The notes: generated from the sequence alone by a model not told the origin. A DNA stretch of 64,000 bases from Paraliobacillus sp. PM-2 (GCF_001368815.1 NZ_CTEI01000001.1:1054001-1118000); one strand, 5' to 3'; positions 18,335 through 29,012 are shown, counted from the stretch's first letter. A program made the numbers and translations.

Positions 18335-19219
18335 TTAAGATTCTCTATCACTTACATATATTAAAAACTGCTTAAGTATAGTTGAGTCAACATTGGCATC
18401 TATTAGTGCCTCGTTTGCTTTGGTCACATACGCTTGTTTCTTATTTATTGCACCTTCCAAACCTAAAAGCTTTGGATACGTGCTTTTTAAATTCAGTTCA
18501 TCACTACCAATTGGTTTACCTATTTGTTCGGCATCACCAGTAACATCTAATATATCGTCCTGCACTTGAAATATCAATCCAAGATATGCCGCAAATTCTT
18601 TTATTGCATGTAATTGGTCATTATTTGCTCCACCGATATACGCACCAATTTCTAGCGCAAAATAAAGTAGTTGTCCTGTCTTTAATTGATGAATCGTTTC
18701 TAATTCTTCCAGTTCAATTTCTTTATTTTCTGCTTCCATATCAAGAGATTGTCCAGCAACCATTCCTTTGGGACCACTAACCTCAGCCAAACGTTTTAAA
18801 ACGAATAATCTCTGTGTTTCTGTTAATTGCTCATCTGAAGCAATAAGTTCAAAGCTATAAGTTAGTAGAGCATCGCCAGCCAAGATAGCTGTTGCCTCAT
18901 CAAAAACACGATGATTAGTTGGCATTCCCCTTCTTAAATCATCATTATCCATAGCCGGCAGGTCATCATGTATTAACGAATATGTATGAATCATTTCCAA
19001 AGCTAAAGCCGCATTTAATACTTGCTGATCCGTTCCACCATACGCTTCACAGCTTGCTATCATTAATAATGGACGAAGTCTTTTTCCACCCGCTTTGATG
19101 GAATAGAGCATGGATTCTTTTAATCGATCTGGAATCGATAATCCAGCAACTTTATTAATTAGTTCATCTGTAATCATTTTTTCTTTATCGTTGATAAATG
19201 TTGCCAAATCCTGTGTCAC
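18335..19219 (-). CDS. ispA: Farnesyl diphosphate synthase (polyprenyl synthetase)
   Basis: 294 residues, cytoplasmic. It condenses DMAPP/GPP with IPP to FPP. The first Asp-rich motif is DDLPAMDNDDLRRG (about 84-97) and the second DDILD (about 222-226); GGKRLRP (about 43-49) binds IPP. It sits 1 bp after xseB in the nusB-folD-xseA-xseB-ispA series and immediately upstream of the OLE promoter, matching OLE RNA's known link to isoprenoid genes. Confidence 0.94.
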   Translation of the reverse strand: MTQDLATFINDKEKMITDELINKVAGLSIPDRLKESMLYSIKAGGKRLRPLLMIASCEAYGGTDQQVLNAALALEMIHTYSLIHDDLPAMDNDDLRRGMPTNHRVFDEATAILAGDALLTYSFELIASDEQLTETQRLFVLKRLAEVSGPKGMVAGQSLDMEAENKEIELEELETIHQLKTGQLLYFALEIGAYIGGANNDQLHAIKEFAAYLGLIFQVQDDILDVTGDAEQIGKPIGSDELNLKSTYPKLLGLEGAINKKQAYVTKANEALIDANVDSTILKQFLIYVSDRES

Positions 19220-19450
19220 CTATTCATCCTCCTGCATCTCAAATGACTCGGTCTCCCCCTGCTCATTCATAATTTGCGTCATTTGTTTTTCAAAATTCGT
19301 TAATTTATCACTACATATTTTTGAATAACGCATACCTTCTTGATAATATTGAATTGCCTTTTCTAACGGGACTTCTCCCTCTTCTAACTTCTCAACAATT
19401 TCTTCTAATTGGTTCATCGCTTCTTCAAAAGTCAATTCTTTATCCGTCAT
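19220..19450 (-). CDS. xseB: Exodeoxyribonuclease VII small subunit
   Basis: A 76-residue, mostly helical subunit that binds Xse[24 protein letters not shown] and the following [19 protein letters not shown] are typical. It overlaps the xseA end by 11 bp. ATG at 19450 has GAGGAGG eight bases before; the ATG three codons earlier lies against that site. Confidence 0.93.
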   Translation of the reverse strand: MTDKELTFEEAMNQLEEIVEKLEEGEVPLEKAIQYYQEGMRYSKICSDKLTNFEKQMTQIMNEQGETESFEMQEDE

Positions 19451-20798
19451 TCTTTTCATCCTCCTCTATACCATACACATGACAATCAATCATTCCATCT
19501 TGAAGTTTCACCGCTATATTATCTCCCACTTGCACATCACTATTTGATTGAATGACAGAACCTTGCTCCGTATATGCAATGGAATAACCTCTTTTCATCG
19601 TATGAAGGGGACTAAGTAAGTTTAGTTTATCAACCTTACTTATAAAATCTTGTTTGTAATGCGTAAGAAGTCCATCCATCGCTCGCTTGTGTCGCTTTAA
19701 TAACTGTGTAACATCTTTTTGATTAATTTCAAGTTGTTTGTTAGGATGCTGATTTCTTAAACGAAGAAAATTCTGGGCAAATTGATTCTGCTTATTTTTA
19801 ACTATATCTAAGCTAGTTTTTGATAATTTATCAATCAGTTTATCTAACTCCTGCTCTTTTTGATTAATAAGTTGTGCAGGATAACGAAAGGCATAACTTT
19901 TTTGTAATCGCTCCAGCTTATTACCAAATTCTTCAATACGATAAGCTAAAGATCGGTTAATGGCTTGTGTTAGATTCGTGATTTTTTGATCAACATCTTC
20001 TTTTGAAGGAACAGCTAATTCTGCCGCTCCTGTTGGTGTAGCTGCCCGAACATCAGCAACAAAATCAGCAATGGTTATATCCGTTTCATGTCCAACCCCG
20101 GATATAACTGGTAAATTTGAATGAACGATTGCTCTTGCGACTCGCTCATCATTAAAACCCCACAACTCTTCTATAGAGCCCCCTCCACGTCCAACAATTA
20201 AAAGTTCTAATGGAACGTCACAAACATTTGCTTGTTTAATGGCTGCTACAATAGAACTTGGAGCATGTTCTCCTTGAACAAGTGCTGGAAAAATAGTGAT
20301 AGCAGCAATTGGATAGCGTCGTTTGATTGTTATTAAAATATCCCTAACTGCTGCACCTGTTGGAGAAGTTACAATACCAATATGTTGCGGATAAGGTGGT
20401 AATGATTTTTTTAAAGATGGATCAAACAGGCCTTCATTATGTAGTTTTTCTTTTAACTGTTCAAACGCAACATGTAAGGCCCCAATTCCATCTGGCTCCA
20501 TCTCTTGAATATACAATTGGTACTGTCCTTGTGGTTCATATACACTAACCTGACCTTTAATTAAGACCTGCATGCCATTCTCAGGCATAAACTTCAATGA
20601 ACGATTATTACCAGCAAACATCACTGCATTTACGCGTGAATGATCATCTTTAATCGTTAAATACATATGCCCTCTACTATGATGTTTAAAATTTGATATT
20701 TCACCTTTTAGCCATACCTCTTTAAGATGTTTATCCAATTCAAATTTCCGTTTTATATACCTAGTCAGTGCAGTAACAGTTAGATAATTATCTTGCAT
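19440..20798 (-). CDS. xseA: Exodeoxyribonuclease VII large subunit
   Basis: About 452 residues. An N-terminal OB-fold (about 5-100, [18 protein letters not shown]) is followed by the catalytic domain with [14 protein letters not shown] and [17 protein letters not shown], then a coiled coil (about 265-375). With XseB it degrades single-stranded DNA. The frame is open to a TTG at 20807 directly after folD; ATG 20798 is preferred although its spacing from AAAGGG is long. Close linkage with folD and xseB suggests one operon. Confidence 0.93.
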   Translation of the reverse strand: MQDNYLTVTALTRYIKRKFELDKHLKEVWLKGEISNFKHHSRGHMYLTIKDDHSRVNAVMFAGNNRSLKFMPENGMQVLIKGQVSVYEPQGQYQLYIQEMEPDGIGALHVAFEQLKEKLHNEGLFDPSLKKSLPPYPQHIGIVTSPTGAAVRDILITIKRRYPIAAITIFPALVQGEHAPSSIVAAIKQANVCDVPLELLIVGRGGGSIEELWGFNDERVARAIVHSNLPVISGVGHETDITIADFVADVRAATPTGAAELAVPSKEDVDQKITNLTQAINRSLAYRIEEFGNKLERLQKSYAFRYPAQLINQKEQELDKLIDKLSKTSLDIVKNKQNQFAQNFLRLRNQHPNKQLEINQKDVTQLLKRHKRAMDGLLTHYKQDFISKVDKLNLLSPLHTMKRGYSIAYTEQGSVIQSNSDVQVGDNIAVKLQDGMIDCHVYGIEEDEKNDG

Positions 20799-20807
20799 AG
20801 TTGTCAA

Positions 20808-21665
20808 CTACCCTTTTGCATGTGCTGATTTTGCAGACTGAATAGTATTATGTAGCAACATGGTAATTGTCATTGGACCAACACCACCAGGAACAGGGGT
20901 AATATATGATGCTTTCTCTTTAGCAGAATCAAAGTGAACGTCACCAACTAATTTGCCACTTTCGTTTCTGTTAACCCCAACATCTACAACAATTGCGCCC
21001 TCTTTTATTTGATCACCATGTATAAATGTTTCTTTCCCTACAGCAACAATTAAGATATCTGCCATTTTTATAAGTTCATCCATGTTGTTTGTTCTTGAAT
21101 GGCAATACGTTACCGTTGCATTCTCATTTAAAAGTAATTGTCCAACAGGTTTCCCTACAATATTACTTCGTCCAACGATTACCGCATGTTTACCTTCGAT
21201 TGTAATATCCTTCGATTTTAGCATAGTAATAATCCCAAAAGGCGTGCATGGTAAAAATGTATCTTTACCTGTTAGCATTCTTCCTACACTAATTGGATGA
21301 AATCCATCTACATCTTTACTTGGATCTATTGCTTCAATAATTGTCTGTTCTTCAATATGTTTAGGTAATGGCAGTTGCACTAATATACCGTTCACGGTTT
21401 GATCTTGATTAAGCTTATCAATTAATTCCAACAACGTTTGTTCTGATGTTTCGTTTGGTAGCTCAATCAAATCAGCATCAACACCAACGAAATCAGATGC
21501 CTTTTGTTTGCCTTTGACATATGATTTTGAAGCCGGATCCTCTCCAATTAAAATAACAGTTAATTTTGGGATAATCCCCTGTTCCTTTAACTTACTAACC
21601 TCTTGCTTCATGTTTAACCGTAACTCCTGTGCCAACTCTTTTCCGTATATGATCTCTGCACCCAT
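20808..21665 (-). CDS. folD: Methylenetetrahydrofolate dehydrogenase/cyclohydrolase
   Basis: 285 residues, bifunctional one-carbon enzyme. The catalytic Lys lies in SYVKGKQKAS (about 49-58), the substrate site in VQLPLPKHI, and the dinucleotide site in VVGRSNIVGKPVG. It links to glycine cleavage (gcvT at 57 kb), which yields its methylene-THF substrate. Between nusB and xseA, adjacent to xseA without a gap. Confidence 0.95.
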   Translation of the reverse strand: MGAEIIYGKELAQELRLNMKQEVSKLKEQGIIPKLTVILIGEDPASKSYVKGKQKASDFVGVDADLIELPNETSEQTLLELIDKLNQDQTVNGILVQLPLPKHIEEQTIIEAIDPSKDVDGFHPISVGRMLTGKDTFLPCTPFGIITMLKSKDITIEGKHAVIVGRSNIVGKPVGQLLLNENATVTYCHSRTNNMDELIKMADILIVAVGKETFIHGDQIKEGAIVVDVGVNRNESGKLVGDVHFDSAKEKASYITPVPGGVGPMTITMLLHNTIQSAKSAHAKG

Positions 21666-21677
21666 TTATACGTCCCC

Positions 21678-22058
21678 CTATTTGATCATTTTTGATAACA
21701 CACCATTAATAAACTTTCCTGATTTCTCATCCCCATAAACATGTGCCAACTCAATCGCTTCATTGATAGCTACTCCATGCGGTGTATCGATATCATAAAA
21801 CATTTCGTATGTGGCAATTCTTAATAATGTTTTCTCTACTGTGGCCAATCGATTTAAACTCCATTTTTCTAAGTGGTTTGATATCCTTTGATCAACTTCT
21901 GTTTTGTTTTGAAACACACCATAAACAAGACTATCTAAAAAATCAGATGCTGCTTCTTCATCTAGTAATTGTTCCTTTGATTCATTTGGATCAAAATTTT
22001 CATTATCTATTGAAAAAAGGATTTGAAAAGCCTTTTCCCTTGCATTCCTTCGATTCAT
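21678..22058 (-). CDS. nusB: Transcription antitermination protein NusB
   Basis: 126 residues, all helical. It binds boxA RNA with S10 in rRNA antitermination. [18 protein letters not shown] at the start and [28 protein letters not shown] at the end are typical. AAGGAGA favours ATG 22058; the ATG two codons earlier is in contact with the site. It opens the nusB-folD-xse-ispA group. Confidence 0.95.
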   Translation of the reverse strand: MNRRNAREKAFQILFSIDNENFDPNESKEQLLDEEAASDFLDSLVYGVFQNKTEVDQRISNHLEKWSLNRLATVEKTLLRIATYEMFYDIDTPHGVAINEAIELAHVYGDEKSGKFINGVLSKMIK

Positions 22059-22223
22059 TTTCATTCTCCTTGCTAATATTCACACATCATATGCTATTAA
22101 TATTTTTAACTACATCATAACGAATCCAAACATAAAAAGCTATACTTGTTTAATAAAATCACATTTTCACATAGTAAAATGTGACGCTAATCAGTGGAAA
22201 ACGTCTGATTTAATCAAACACGA

Positions 22224-22263
22224 AAAGACCTTGTCAGAGAGGAGTTCTCTTTCAAGGTCTTTC
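22224..22263 (-). terminator. Terminator after the Asp23 gene
   Basis: AAAGACCTTG...CAAGGTCTTT, 10-bp stem, 9 bp past the yqhY stop. On the minus strand it is followed by TCGTG rather than a clean T-run. Confidence 0.6.
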
Positions 22264-22271
22264 CAATGAAT

Positions 22272-22667
22272 CTACGCTTCTTCGTTCGTATCTTCTTTCA
22301 ATTCCATCTGTACACCAACAACGTGAACATTAATCTCTTCAATTTCAAGAGCCGTCATGTTTTTTAAGGCCTGCCTAATATTTTCTTGAATTTTCTTTGC
22401 TACAGTAGGAATTGTCTTACCATAATCTAATACAACAAACACGTCGATCTTCACACCCGTATCTGTTAATTCAACTTTAATTCCTTTACCGTGCGATTTT
22501 TTCCCGAATCTCTCCACAACACCTGATGCGAAATTTCCGCGAGTAGAGGAAACGCCATCTACTTCATTTGTTGCAATACCTGCGATTACTTCAATTACTA
22601 CCGGAGCAATTTCTACTTTTCCCAAATTCACATCTTCACTTACATTTAATACTGGATAATCACTCAT
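22272..22667 (-). CDS. yqhY: Asp23/Gls24 family protein (YqhY)
   Basis: 131 residues, one Asp23 domain: GKVEIAPVVIEVIAGIATNEVDGV, then VDVFVVLDYGKTIPTVAKKIQENI and the closing EINVHVVGVQM. Linked to acc genes in B. subtilis, where YqhY affects acetyl-CoA carboxylase activity; here it directly follows accBC in the same direction (45 bp). It is acidic at the C-terminus. Cytoplasmic. Confidence 0.92.
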   Translation of the reverse strand: MSDYPVLNVSEDVNLGKVEIAPVVIEVIAGIATNEVDGVSSTRGNFASGVVERFGKKSHGKGIKVELTDTGVKIDVFVVLDYGKTIPTVAKKIQENIRQALKNMTALEIEEINVHVVGVQMELKEDTNEEA

Positions 22668-22712
22668 TAAGGCTCACTCCTTTTGAGTTTTTAATGGGAA
22701 TAACAATTAATT

Positions 22713-24068
22713 TTATTCTTCTTCTATTATAGTATATTTCTCAAGAAATTTTGTATTAAAATCCCCATTATTAAAAACTGGATGTTCCATCATTTTATAA
22801 TGAAAAGGAATAGTAGTCGAAATACCTTCTACCACAAATTCACTAAGAGCCCGTTTCATTCGATCAATTGCTTCTTTTCGTGTTGATCCATAAGTAATTA
22901 ATTTAGCAATCATTGAATCATAATACGGGGAAATCGTATAACCTGGATAAGCTGCTGAATCCACGCGTACACCTAAACCACCAGGTGGTAAATACATTTG
23001 AATCTTTCCAGGAGATGGCATAAAATCTTTCCAAGGATCTTCAGCATTAATTCGGCATTCGATTGCCCACCCCTGAAAAGTTACCTCTTCTTGTGTTAGA
23101 GATAATTGTTCATTATTTGCAACTTTAATTTGCTCTTTAATCAAATCTACACCAGTAACCATTTCAGTAACTGGATGCTCCACTTGGATACGTGTATTCA
23201 TTTCCATGAAATAAAAGCTTTGTTCTGCTTTGTCAAAAATAAATTCTATTGTTCCTGCTCCTGAATAATTTACAGCTTTAGCTGCTTTAACAGCTGCCTC
23301 TCCCATTTGTTTACGAATAGAGTCTGTAATAGCAGGTGATGGTGTTTCTTCGATTAATTTTTGCAAACGACGTTGAATGGAACAATCTCTTTCCCCTAAA
23401 TGTATCACATTCCCATGATTATCTGCCAATACTTGGATTTCCACATGGGAAAAATCTTCAATAAATTTTTCAAGATATACACCTGGATTACCAAATGCTT
23501 TTTCTGCTTCTTGTTGTGTAACACGTAAACCTTTAATCAATTCTTGCTCATTGCGGGCAATGCGGATTCCTTTTCCACCACCACCAGCAGTTGCTTTAAT
23601 GATTAACGGGTAACCAATTTCCTCTGCAATATGGATTGCTTCTTCTTCATTTTCTATAATCCCCTCGGACCCAGGAACAATTGGTACACCTGCCTGTTTC
23701 ATTGTTTCTCTTGCAACATCTTTTGTGCCCATTTTCTGAATGGCATACGCACTCGGTCCTACAAATGTAATATTACACTGTGCACATATTTCTGCAAAGT
23801 CAGCATTTTCTGATAAAAACCCGTAACCCGGGTGAATAGCATCCACCTCAGTTAACGTAGCGACACTCATAATATTGGTAAAGTTCAAATAACTATCTTT
23901 ACTAAATCGCGGGCCAATACAATAGGATTCATCTGCCAATTGAACATGCAAAGCTTCCTCATCGGCTTCTGAATAAATTGCCACCGTTTCTATTCCCATT
24001 TCCTTACAAGCGCGAATAATTCGAACAGCAATTTCTCCACGATTAGCAACTAAAAGTTTCTTAATCAT
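22713..24068 (-). CDS. accC: Acetyl-CoA carboxylase, biotin carboxylase subunit
   Basis: 451 residues. It carboxylates biotin on AccB using ATP and bicarbonate. Domains: biotin carboxylase N-terminal ([20 protein letters not shown]), ATP-grasp with [16 protein letters not shown] (about 159-174), and the catalytic [19 protein letters not shown], then C-terminal domain. It follows accB by 11 bp and is the committed step of fatty acid synthesis, which here would be primed by Bkd-derived acyl-CoAs. Confidence 0.95.
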   Translation of the reverse strand: MIKKLLVANRGEIAVRIIRACKEMGIETVAIYSEADEEALHVQLADESYCIGPRFSKDSYLNFTNIMSVATLTEVDAIHPGYGFLSENADFAEICAQCNITFVGPSAYAIQKMGTKDVARETMKQAGVPIVPGSEGIIENEEEAIHIAEEIGYPLIIKATAGGGGKGIRIARNEQELIKGLRVTQQEAEKAFGNPGVYLEKFIEDFSHVEIQVLADNHGNVIHLGERDCSIQRRLQKLIEETPSPAITDSIRKQMGEAAVKAAKAVNYSGAGTIEFIFDKAEQSFYFMEMNTRIQVEHPVTEMVTGVDLIKEQIKVANNEQLSLTQEEVTFQGWAIECRINAEDPWKDFMPSPGKIQMYLPPGGLGVRVDSAAYPGYTISPYYDSMIAKLITYGSTRKEAIDRMKRALSEFVVEGISTTIPFHYKMMEHPVFNNGDFNTKFLEKYTIIEEE

Positions 24069-24079
24069 GTTCTCTCCCC

Positions 24080-24562
24080 TTACTTCGTCTTCACTCGGAA
24101 TAATGGTTGACCGTACTCTACAAGCTCGCCATTCTCAACAAGTATCTCAACAATTTCTCCTGTTACTTCTGCTTCAATCTCATTAAATAACTTCATTGCT
24201 TCAACAATACATACGACTGTATCTGGACCTATTTTGTCTCCCACAGAAACAAACGCATCTTGATCAGGAGAAGATGAACTATAAAAAGTACCTACCATCG
24301 GTGAAGTGATTTCATAGTCACCTGCTGCTACTTGTATTGGTTGATTTTGAACCGCATTGACCTCTTGCGTTGTGGAAACATTTTCTTGAATTTGATCTAC
24401 TACAGGCTGTTTTACCGGCGTAGATTGTGACGGTTGAACAACTTGTTGTTCCACTTGTTTTTTTAATTTTACCTTTGCACCATCTACTTCATATGTAAAT
24501 TCGTTAATGGACGATGCATCAATTGTTTCTATTAAAGATTTAATTTCTTCTATTTTTAACAT
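24080..24562 (-). CDS. accB: Biotin carboxyl carrier protein of acetyl-CoA carboxylase
   Basis: 160 residues. N-terminal [19 protein letters not shown], a Gln/Pro/Val-rich linker (about 50-85), and a biotinyl domain with the biotinylated Lys in [13 protein letters not shown]. The frame opens 15 codons earlier, but GAGGTGTTTATT precedes ATG 24562 and the family starts there. Upstream of accC. Confidence 0.95.
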   Translation of the reverse strand: MLKIEEIKSLIETIDASSINEFTYEVDGAKVKLKKQVEQQVVQPSQSTPVKQPVVDQIQENVSTTQEVNAVQNQPIQVAAGDYEITSPMVGTFYSSSSPDQDAFVSVGDKIGPDTVVCIVEAMKLFNEIEAEVTGEIVEILVENGELVEYGQPLFRVKTK

Positions 24563-24757
24563 AATAAACACCTCTTTTATAATTGAATAGCAAATACATT
24601 TTTGCAAATTTAAGAACAGGTACTAATATTTCCTCTTAACATTTTACGAAATCAATGCTAAAACTGCAACTATTCATTTTAGAAACTTACATAGTTAGTA
24701 AATTAATCATAACATAAAACGATTACTGCTAGGAAATATAAAACGTTTCTGTATTAA

Positions 24758-24794
24758 AAAAATAGGCTATTCGCCAATGCGAACAACCTATTTT
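24758..24794 (-). terminator. Terminator of the spoIIIA operon
   Basis: AAAATAGG...CCTATTTT with an inner TTCGC/GCGAA stem, followed by T-rich sequence on the minus strand, 21 bp past the spoIIIAH stop. Confidence 0.7.
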
Positions 24795-24814
24795 GATCGG
24801 AATAATTATTTGTA

Positions 24815-25381
24815 CTAATCCTCAGGTTTGAACTTCACTTCTACATTTACTCTTCCAAATTCATCATAAACCATTTGCATAATATTGTTTGCTTCCACAT
24901 CCGATAACTCTTGAGCGTTCACTGTAACGATAACACTGTTATCCTTTGTTCTGACAAGTACGTCGCTATAATTATTTTCAGATTTCAAGGTTTCTTCTAT
25001 GATTAATTCCTTTGAAGAAATATGATCAATTTCTTCCATTTCATCATAGGCTTCATTCTTTTCTTCTGTTGAGGTTGAGCTAGAAGCTATAATTTCTCTT
25101 AATTGCTCCATCCGATTACTTCTCGTTTCTGCAAGATCCATACGAATCATAGTAAATAACTCATCTGAACCATCTGTATTCTGATTGACAATATCAACAT
25201 TACCCTCGGATTCATTCTCCACTGCACCCTCATCAACATTTCCAGTTGTCGTTTCCTCATTTGTTATTTCCTCATTAATAAAAGCAAAATCTCCATCAGC
25301 ATTGGAATTCATGTAATACACGCTTAACACAATCATAAGACTTAACATTGTTAACAACCAAACTGTTTGTTTTTTTAACAT
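24815..25381 (-). CDS. spoIIIAH: Stage III sporulation protein AH
   Basis: 188 residues. One N-terminal membrane helix (about 7-24, WLLTMLSLMIVLSVYYMN), an acidic linker rich in Glu and Asn (30-70), and a C-terminal ring-forming domain (about 85-188). Mother-cell partner of forespore SpoIIQ in the feeding-tube channel. Its start overlaps the spoIIIAG stop by one base. Confidence 0.93.
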   Translation of the reverse strand: MLKKQTVWLLTMLSLMIVLSVYYMNSNADGDFAFINEEITNEETTTGNVDEGAVENESEGNVDIVNQNTDGSDELFTMIRMDLAETRSNRMEQLREIIASSSTSTEEKNEAYDEMEEIDHISSKELIIEETLKSENNYSDVLVRTKDNSVIVTVNAQELSDVEANNIMQMVYDEFGRVNVEVKFKPED

Positions 25382-26037
25382 TATGATTCCTCCCCATTAT
25401 TTTTTGGCATAATTGATATTCGATGAACTGGAACATCTAACACGCGGGACACTGCTTCTGATACCCATTGTTTGATCTCCATGTGCTCCACACCTTTTGC
25501 AACGACTAGAACCCCTCTAACTTCTGGTCTTCTAGTTTGAATTAATAAAGGTACTTCTTGCTCTCCTTGCCTAACAATAACTGTTTGTTGTTCTTCTGTT
25601 GCATCTTCTATATGTCGCTCTCCACCATTTTGATCTGTTTCTTCCGTTGTCTGTGTTCCGATGATTAAATTTTTTTCATATACTTGTTCTTGCGTAGCTT
25701 CTAACGTAACCATTACTTCTACACCAGAAACACCATCTATTTTTTCAAGCAAGGCTTGGAGTTCTGTTTCATATTCTTTCTCCACTTCATCCACATTAGA
25801 AGTTTTTTTATTTTTTTGGGAAAAAGTCGCTTCTTCATTTCTACTTTCTATTAGCTGTTGGTTTTGGGTTAGATCATTTTGCTGTGGATCACTCTGATTT
25901 TGAAACATATTTCCTACTAATAGAACAAGGACACCAATTAATCCAATGATTAGGATGTACCCTGTTTTTGTTGGCTTAGATCCATCTTCCGTTTTTAACT
26001 TTAATTTTGAAAAAATTTTTTTGAAAGGATTATTCAT
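25381..26037 (-). CDS. spoIIIAG: Stage III sporulation protein AG
   Basis: 218 residues. A membrane segment (about 27-45, YILIIGLIGVLVLLVGNMF) and a C-terminal ring-building domain (about 88-215, including GVEVMVTLEATQEQVYEKN). SpoIIIAG forms a large ring of the mother-cell channel. One-base overlaps on both sides show tight translational coupling. Confidence 0.93.
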   Translation of the reverse strand: MNNPFKKIFSKLKLKTEDGSKPTKTGYILIIGLIGVLVLLVGNMFQNQSDPQQNDLTQNQQLIESRNEEATFSQKNKKTSNVDEVEKEYETELQALLEKIDGVSGVEVMVTLEATQEQVYEKNLIIGTQTTEETDQNGGERHIEDATEEQQTVIVRQGEQEVPLLIQTRRPEVRGVLVVAKGVEHMEIKQWVSEAVSRVLDVPVHRISIMPKNNGEES

Positions 26038-26663
26038 TATTTTTCTCCCTTCTTGATAACATCCAATTGCTCTGGTTTAACTTCCCATTGCTCTGCCAAA
26101 TAGTCACTTACTTCTTGTAAGGTTTCATCATTTGATTGATTATTTTGAGCATGTTCGTTACCAATAACAACTTCTTTCACTTCACTTTTTTTCGTGTTTT
26201 CTTGTACCTCTACATAAATAGATGCTTGTGCTAATGTATCCGCTGTTATGTTTTCATTGGAACGAAACTGTACATTTAATATTTCCATACCATAATTTTC
26301 TATCAACCCCTCTTCCACTTGTTTTTTCATTTGGACAATCAGCTCTTCTTCAACATATGCATCTTGGGAGGCTTGTATTTCTATTTTCTTGTTTTCAATT
26401 TGATTTTTTAATTGATTTTCATTTAAAGACTGTTCAAAAGTATTGATAGATTGTGATATAGCTTGATTTATATTCATATTAAATAATTGAAAAAGTGGAT
26501 GTAAAAACATCAGTAAGAATAAAAATGACAAAACAATATGTACATATTTTCTCATCGCTGTTTGAGGTAATAACATTTCAACTATTAATACTAGAAACAA
26601 AAATAATACCAGTCGAGTGATCCACATAATAAAATATTCCATAATAGCAAACGCCCTTTCCAC
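26037..26663 (-). CDS. spoIIIAF: Stage III sporulation protein AF
   Basis: 208 residues. Two N-terminal membrane helices (about 12-33 and 38-60), then a soluble region with a helical stretch (70-125) and a ring-like domain. Similar to B. subtilis SpoIIIAF in layout and place. Overlaps both neighbours by one base. Confidence 0.92.
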   Translation of the reverse strand: MERAFAIMEYFIMWITRLVLFLFLVLIVEMLLPQTAMRKYVHIVLSFLFLLMFLHPLFQLFNMNINQAISQSINTFEQSLNENQLKNQIENKKIEIQASQDAYVEEELIVQMKKQVEEGLIENYGMEILNVQFRSNENITADTLAQASIYVEVQENTKKSEVKEVVIGNEHAQNNQSNDETLQEVSDYLAEQWEVKPEQLDVIKKGEK

Positions 26664-27859
26664 TATCGAAGCATTAGCGTTATATTACTAGCAATTACTA
26701 TAATCACGATCATTAAAAAGAACATGAGAGAAACAGTTAACAATGCTGCAAATAAATATAAAATGTGTTTGCTCATAATATCTAAACACTTTAAAACAGG
26801 ACCATTTCCTAGAGGTTGTATGATGGCGATTGATATTTTATAAATAAAAGAAATAACAAAGATTTTTATTGCAGGGAAAAGGACAATTACAATTAAAATA
26901 ATGACACCTACGATGCCAACAGCATTTTTCAAAAGTAAAGAGGCACTTAATACCGTGTCCGTAGCATCTGTAAATAATTTCCCTACTACAGGGATGAAAT
27001 TACCAGTAACAAATTTCGTTGTTTTCATTGCTACTCCGTCTTGAATAGCAGATGTAGCTCCTTGTACAGAAACAACACTTAGAAAGATAGTTAGTAATAT
27101 ACCCAACAGTGCTAATCCCGTGTTCTTCAATAGCTGTGCTAACTTTGTTACTTGAAATGAATCATTGAGTGCACTTACCATCTGTAATATAGCTGAAATA
27201 AAAAATAGAGGTATAATTAAATAATTAATAAGCAATACAGTAATGTGCATACAGGAAACAATAATTGGATGAAAAAAGGATACAGCTGTTAAACTACCAA
27301 ATGACGCCATTAAACCTAGCATTAACGGTAACAAAGCCACCATAAAATCGCGCATTTGCATGACTGTTTCAGTTACATAGGAAGATGCAACTTGAAAGCT
27401 TTGCATAGCCAATACAAATAAAACGAGGATGACAACCAAATCAGATACCTTACTAACTGTGCTAGATTCAAATGAATTTTGGATCATGTGTAATACAATC
27501 GAACAAAGCGAAAGTACAATAAGTGTGCCTAATAATTCTCCACTGGCTAGTATTTCGTATCCGATATAAGTAATTATCGCTTTAAACCAATCTTTCATAG
27601 ATAATATATTCTGATCTTGCAAGAATTGACGAAGCGAAACACCTTGTAAATCAGGTAAATATGCCCCATAATCCGTTTTTATGTTTTCCCAGAATTCATT
27701 GGTATCTTGTAAAGAAACTTCCTCCAATAATTGATTATTTGATAAATTCCGATCTGTATCAGCCGAATCGTTTGAAGCTGCAAATACAAGTTGATTTGCC
27801 ATTAAATAAATGCCACATATAACGATTAAAATCAGTATTTTTTTTAACCAACTACCCAT
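26663..27859 (-). CDS. spoIIIAE: Stage III sporulation protein AE
   Basis: 398 residues with an N-terminal signal-like segment (LKKILILIVICGIYLMANQL) and about eight further membrane segments from residue 90 on. The largest membrane component of the SpoIIIA complex. Conserved stretches include ATSAIQDGVAMKTTKFVTGN and FIPVVGKLFTDATDTVL. 22 bp after spoIIIAD. Confidence 0.94.
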   Translation of the reverse strand: MGSWLKKILILIVICGIYLMANQLVFAASNDSADTDRNLSNNQLLEEVSLQDTNEFWENIKTDYGAYLPDLQGVSLRQFLQDQNILSMKDWFKAIITYIGYEILASGELLGTLIVLSLCSIVLHMIQNSFESSTVSKVSDLVVILVLFVLAMQSFQVASSYVTETVMQMRDFMVALLPLMLGLMASFGSLTAVSFFHPIIVSCMHITVLLINYLIIPLFFISAILQMVSALNDSFQVTKLAQLLKNTGLALLGILLTIFLSVVSVQGATSAIQDGVAMKTTKFVTGNFIPVVGKLFTDATDTVLSASLLLKNAVGIVGVIILIVIVLFPAIKIFVISFIYKISIAIIQPLGNGPVLKCLDIMSKHILYLFAALLTVSLMFFLMIVIIVIASNITLMLR

Positions 27860-27881
27860 GCGTGTTCCCCGCTTTTTTTAC

Positions 27882-28271
27882 TTATTGCGGCAAAAATCCT
27901 ATTATTGTTTCAATTACAGCTGATATAATTGGCACCGCTAGTACAATAATAAATAGTTTACCTGCTAATTCTATTTTTGCAGCGACTGATGATAAACCTG
28001 CATCTCTTGTAATATGCGCTCCGAATTCTGCAACATAGGAAATACCGATAATCTGTAAAATGGTATTAAGGTACGTATCATTTATGTTTGCGCGACTACT
28101 AATCGATCGTATTAATTCAAACACAGCAGAAACGTAATCCATTACAATAAAAAATATAATAATTGAAGTAAATATAATAATAAATAATGCAAATGTTGGT
28201 TTCTGTTCTTTTATTAAGAGTACTAATAGACTAGCGACAATCCCTATGGATACTATTTGTATAATCATCAT
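27882..28271 (-). CDS. spoIIIAD: Stage III sporulation protein AD
   Basis: 129 residues, about four membrane helices. IGISYVAEFGAHITRDAGLS and AAKIELAGKLFIIVLAVPII are family signatures. Related in sequence to SpoIIIAC and found next to it. Confidence 0.94.
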   Translation of the reverse strand: MMIIQIVSIGIVASLLVLLIKEQKPTFALFIIIFTSIIIFFIVMDYVSAVFELIRSISSRANINDTYLNTILQIIGISYVAEFGAHITRDAGLSSVAAKIELAGKLFIIVLAVPIISAVIETIIGFLPQ

Positions 28272-28278
28272 GTTCTAG

Positions 28279-28485
28279 CTATCCTTGATATAAAAATACC
28301 GACTTAATTTCTTGAAATAAATCAGAAATTCCATTTATCACAAATAGAAGCACAATGATAAAGCCTACAATACTAGCAAATTGTGCATACTCCTCTTTTC
28401 CCATTTGTTTTAAAATCGTGTGAATCATAGCAACAATAATACCTATTCCAGCAATTTGAAACAAAATAGAAGCATCTTGGTACAT
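28279..28485 (-). CDS. spoIIIAC: Stage III sporulation protein AC
   Basis: 68 residues, two membrane helices. IFQIAGIGIIVAMIHTILKQ and GKEEYAQFASIVGFII are typical. Same length as in B. subtilis. GAAAGGGGTATAACG before the ATG; it sits between spoIIIAB and spoIIIAD. Confidence 0.95.
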   Translation of the reverse strand: MYQDASILFQIAGIGIIVAMIHTILKQMGKEEYAQFASIVGFIIVLLFVINGISDLFQEIKSVFLYQG

Positions 28486-28499
28486 CGTTATACCCCTTT

Positions 28500-29012
28500 C
28501 TAAATTAGAAGTAAGACAATAAACAACCCTGCTAAAAAGCCTAGACTTTTTACCATCTTACTGTAACGATGTTGATCATCTAAAGCATCTTCTAAGATTC
28601 TGTCTAGATGTGTTAGTGCTAATTGAATGTGTTTTTTTTGTTGTGTGATATCATGTTGACCTAACGTTTTTCCAAATTGAATCAATACTTCCTTCTCTTC
28701 ATAACCTAAAGCACTGTGGCTAATTAAATGATCTACACATTTCGACCATAAAATAGCTAACTCGCTTGTCCCCTTCTTTAATGCCTGATGTAATGTCCGA
28801 AAAAAATTTGCTATCGGCTCAGGGCTCTGATTGGCTATATGCCAAAATGCATCCATTAAAGGAGCATGACTATACACAATTTCTGCTTCCATTGTTTGTA
28901 ATGCACTTTTTAACTGTCTGATTTGTTTAGGCCGATTATTTAGTTGAGATGCGATTTCGAACCCAATCCATGTTGTTGCTATTACTAATAGAAGTGCCCC
29001 TATCCATTTCAT
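28500..29012 (-). CDS. spoIIIAB: Stage III sporulation protein AB
   Basis: 170 residues. One N-terminal and one C-terminal membrane helix (KSLGFLAGLFIVLLLI) around a helical domain (PKQIRQLKSALQTMEAEIVY), resembling type II/IV secretion GspF-like parts. ATG 29012, giving MKWIGALLLVIATTWIGFE, has GCAGAGG at good spacing and matches the B. subtilis start; the ATG three codons earlier touches the site. It overlaps spoIIIAA by 77 bp. Confidence 0.93.
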   Translation of the reverse strand: MKWIGALLLVIATTWIGFEIASQLNNRPKQIRQLKSALQTMEAEIVYSHAPLMDAFWHIANQSPEPIANFFRTLHQALKKGTSELAILWSKCVDHLISHSALGYEEKEVLIQFGKTLGQHDITQQKKHIQLALTHLDRILEDALDDQHRYSKMVKSLGFLAGLFIVLLLI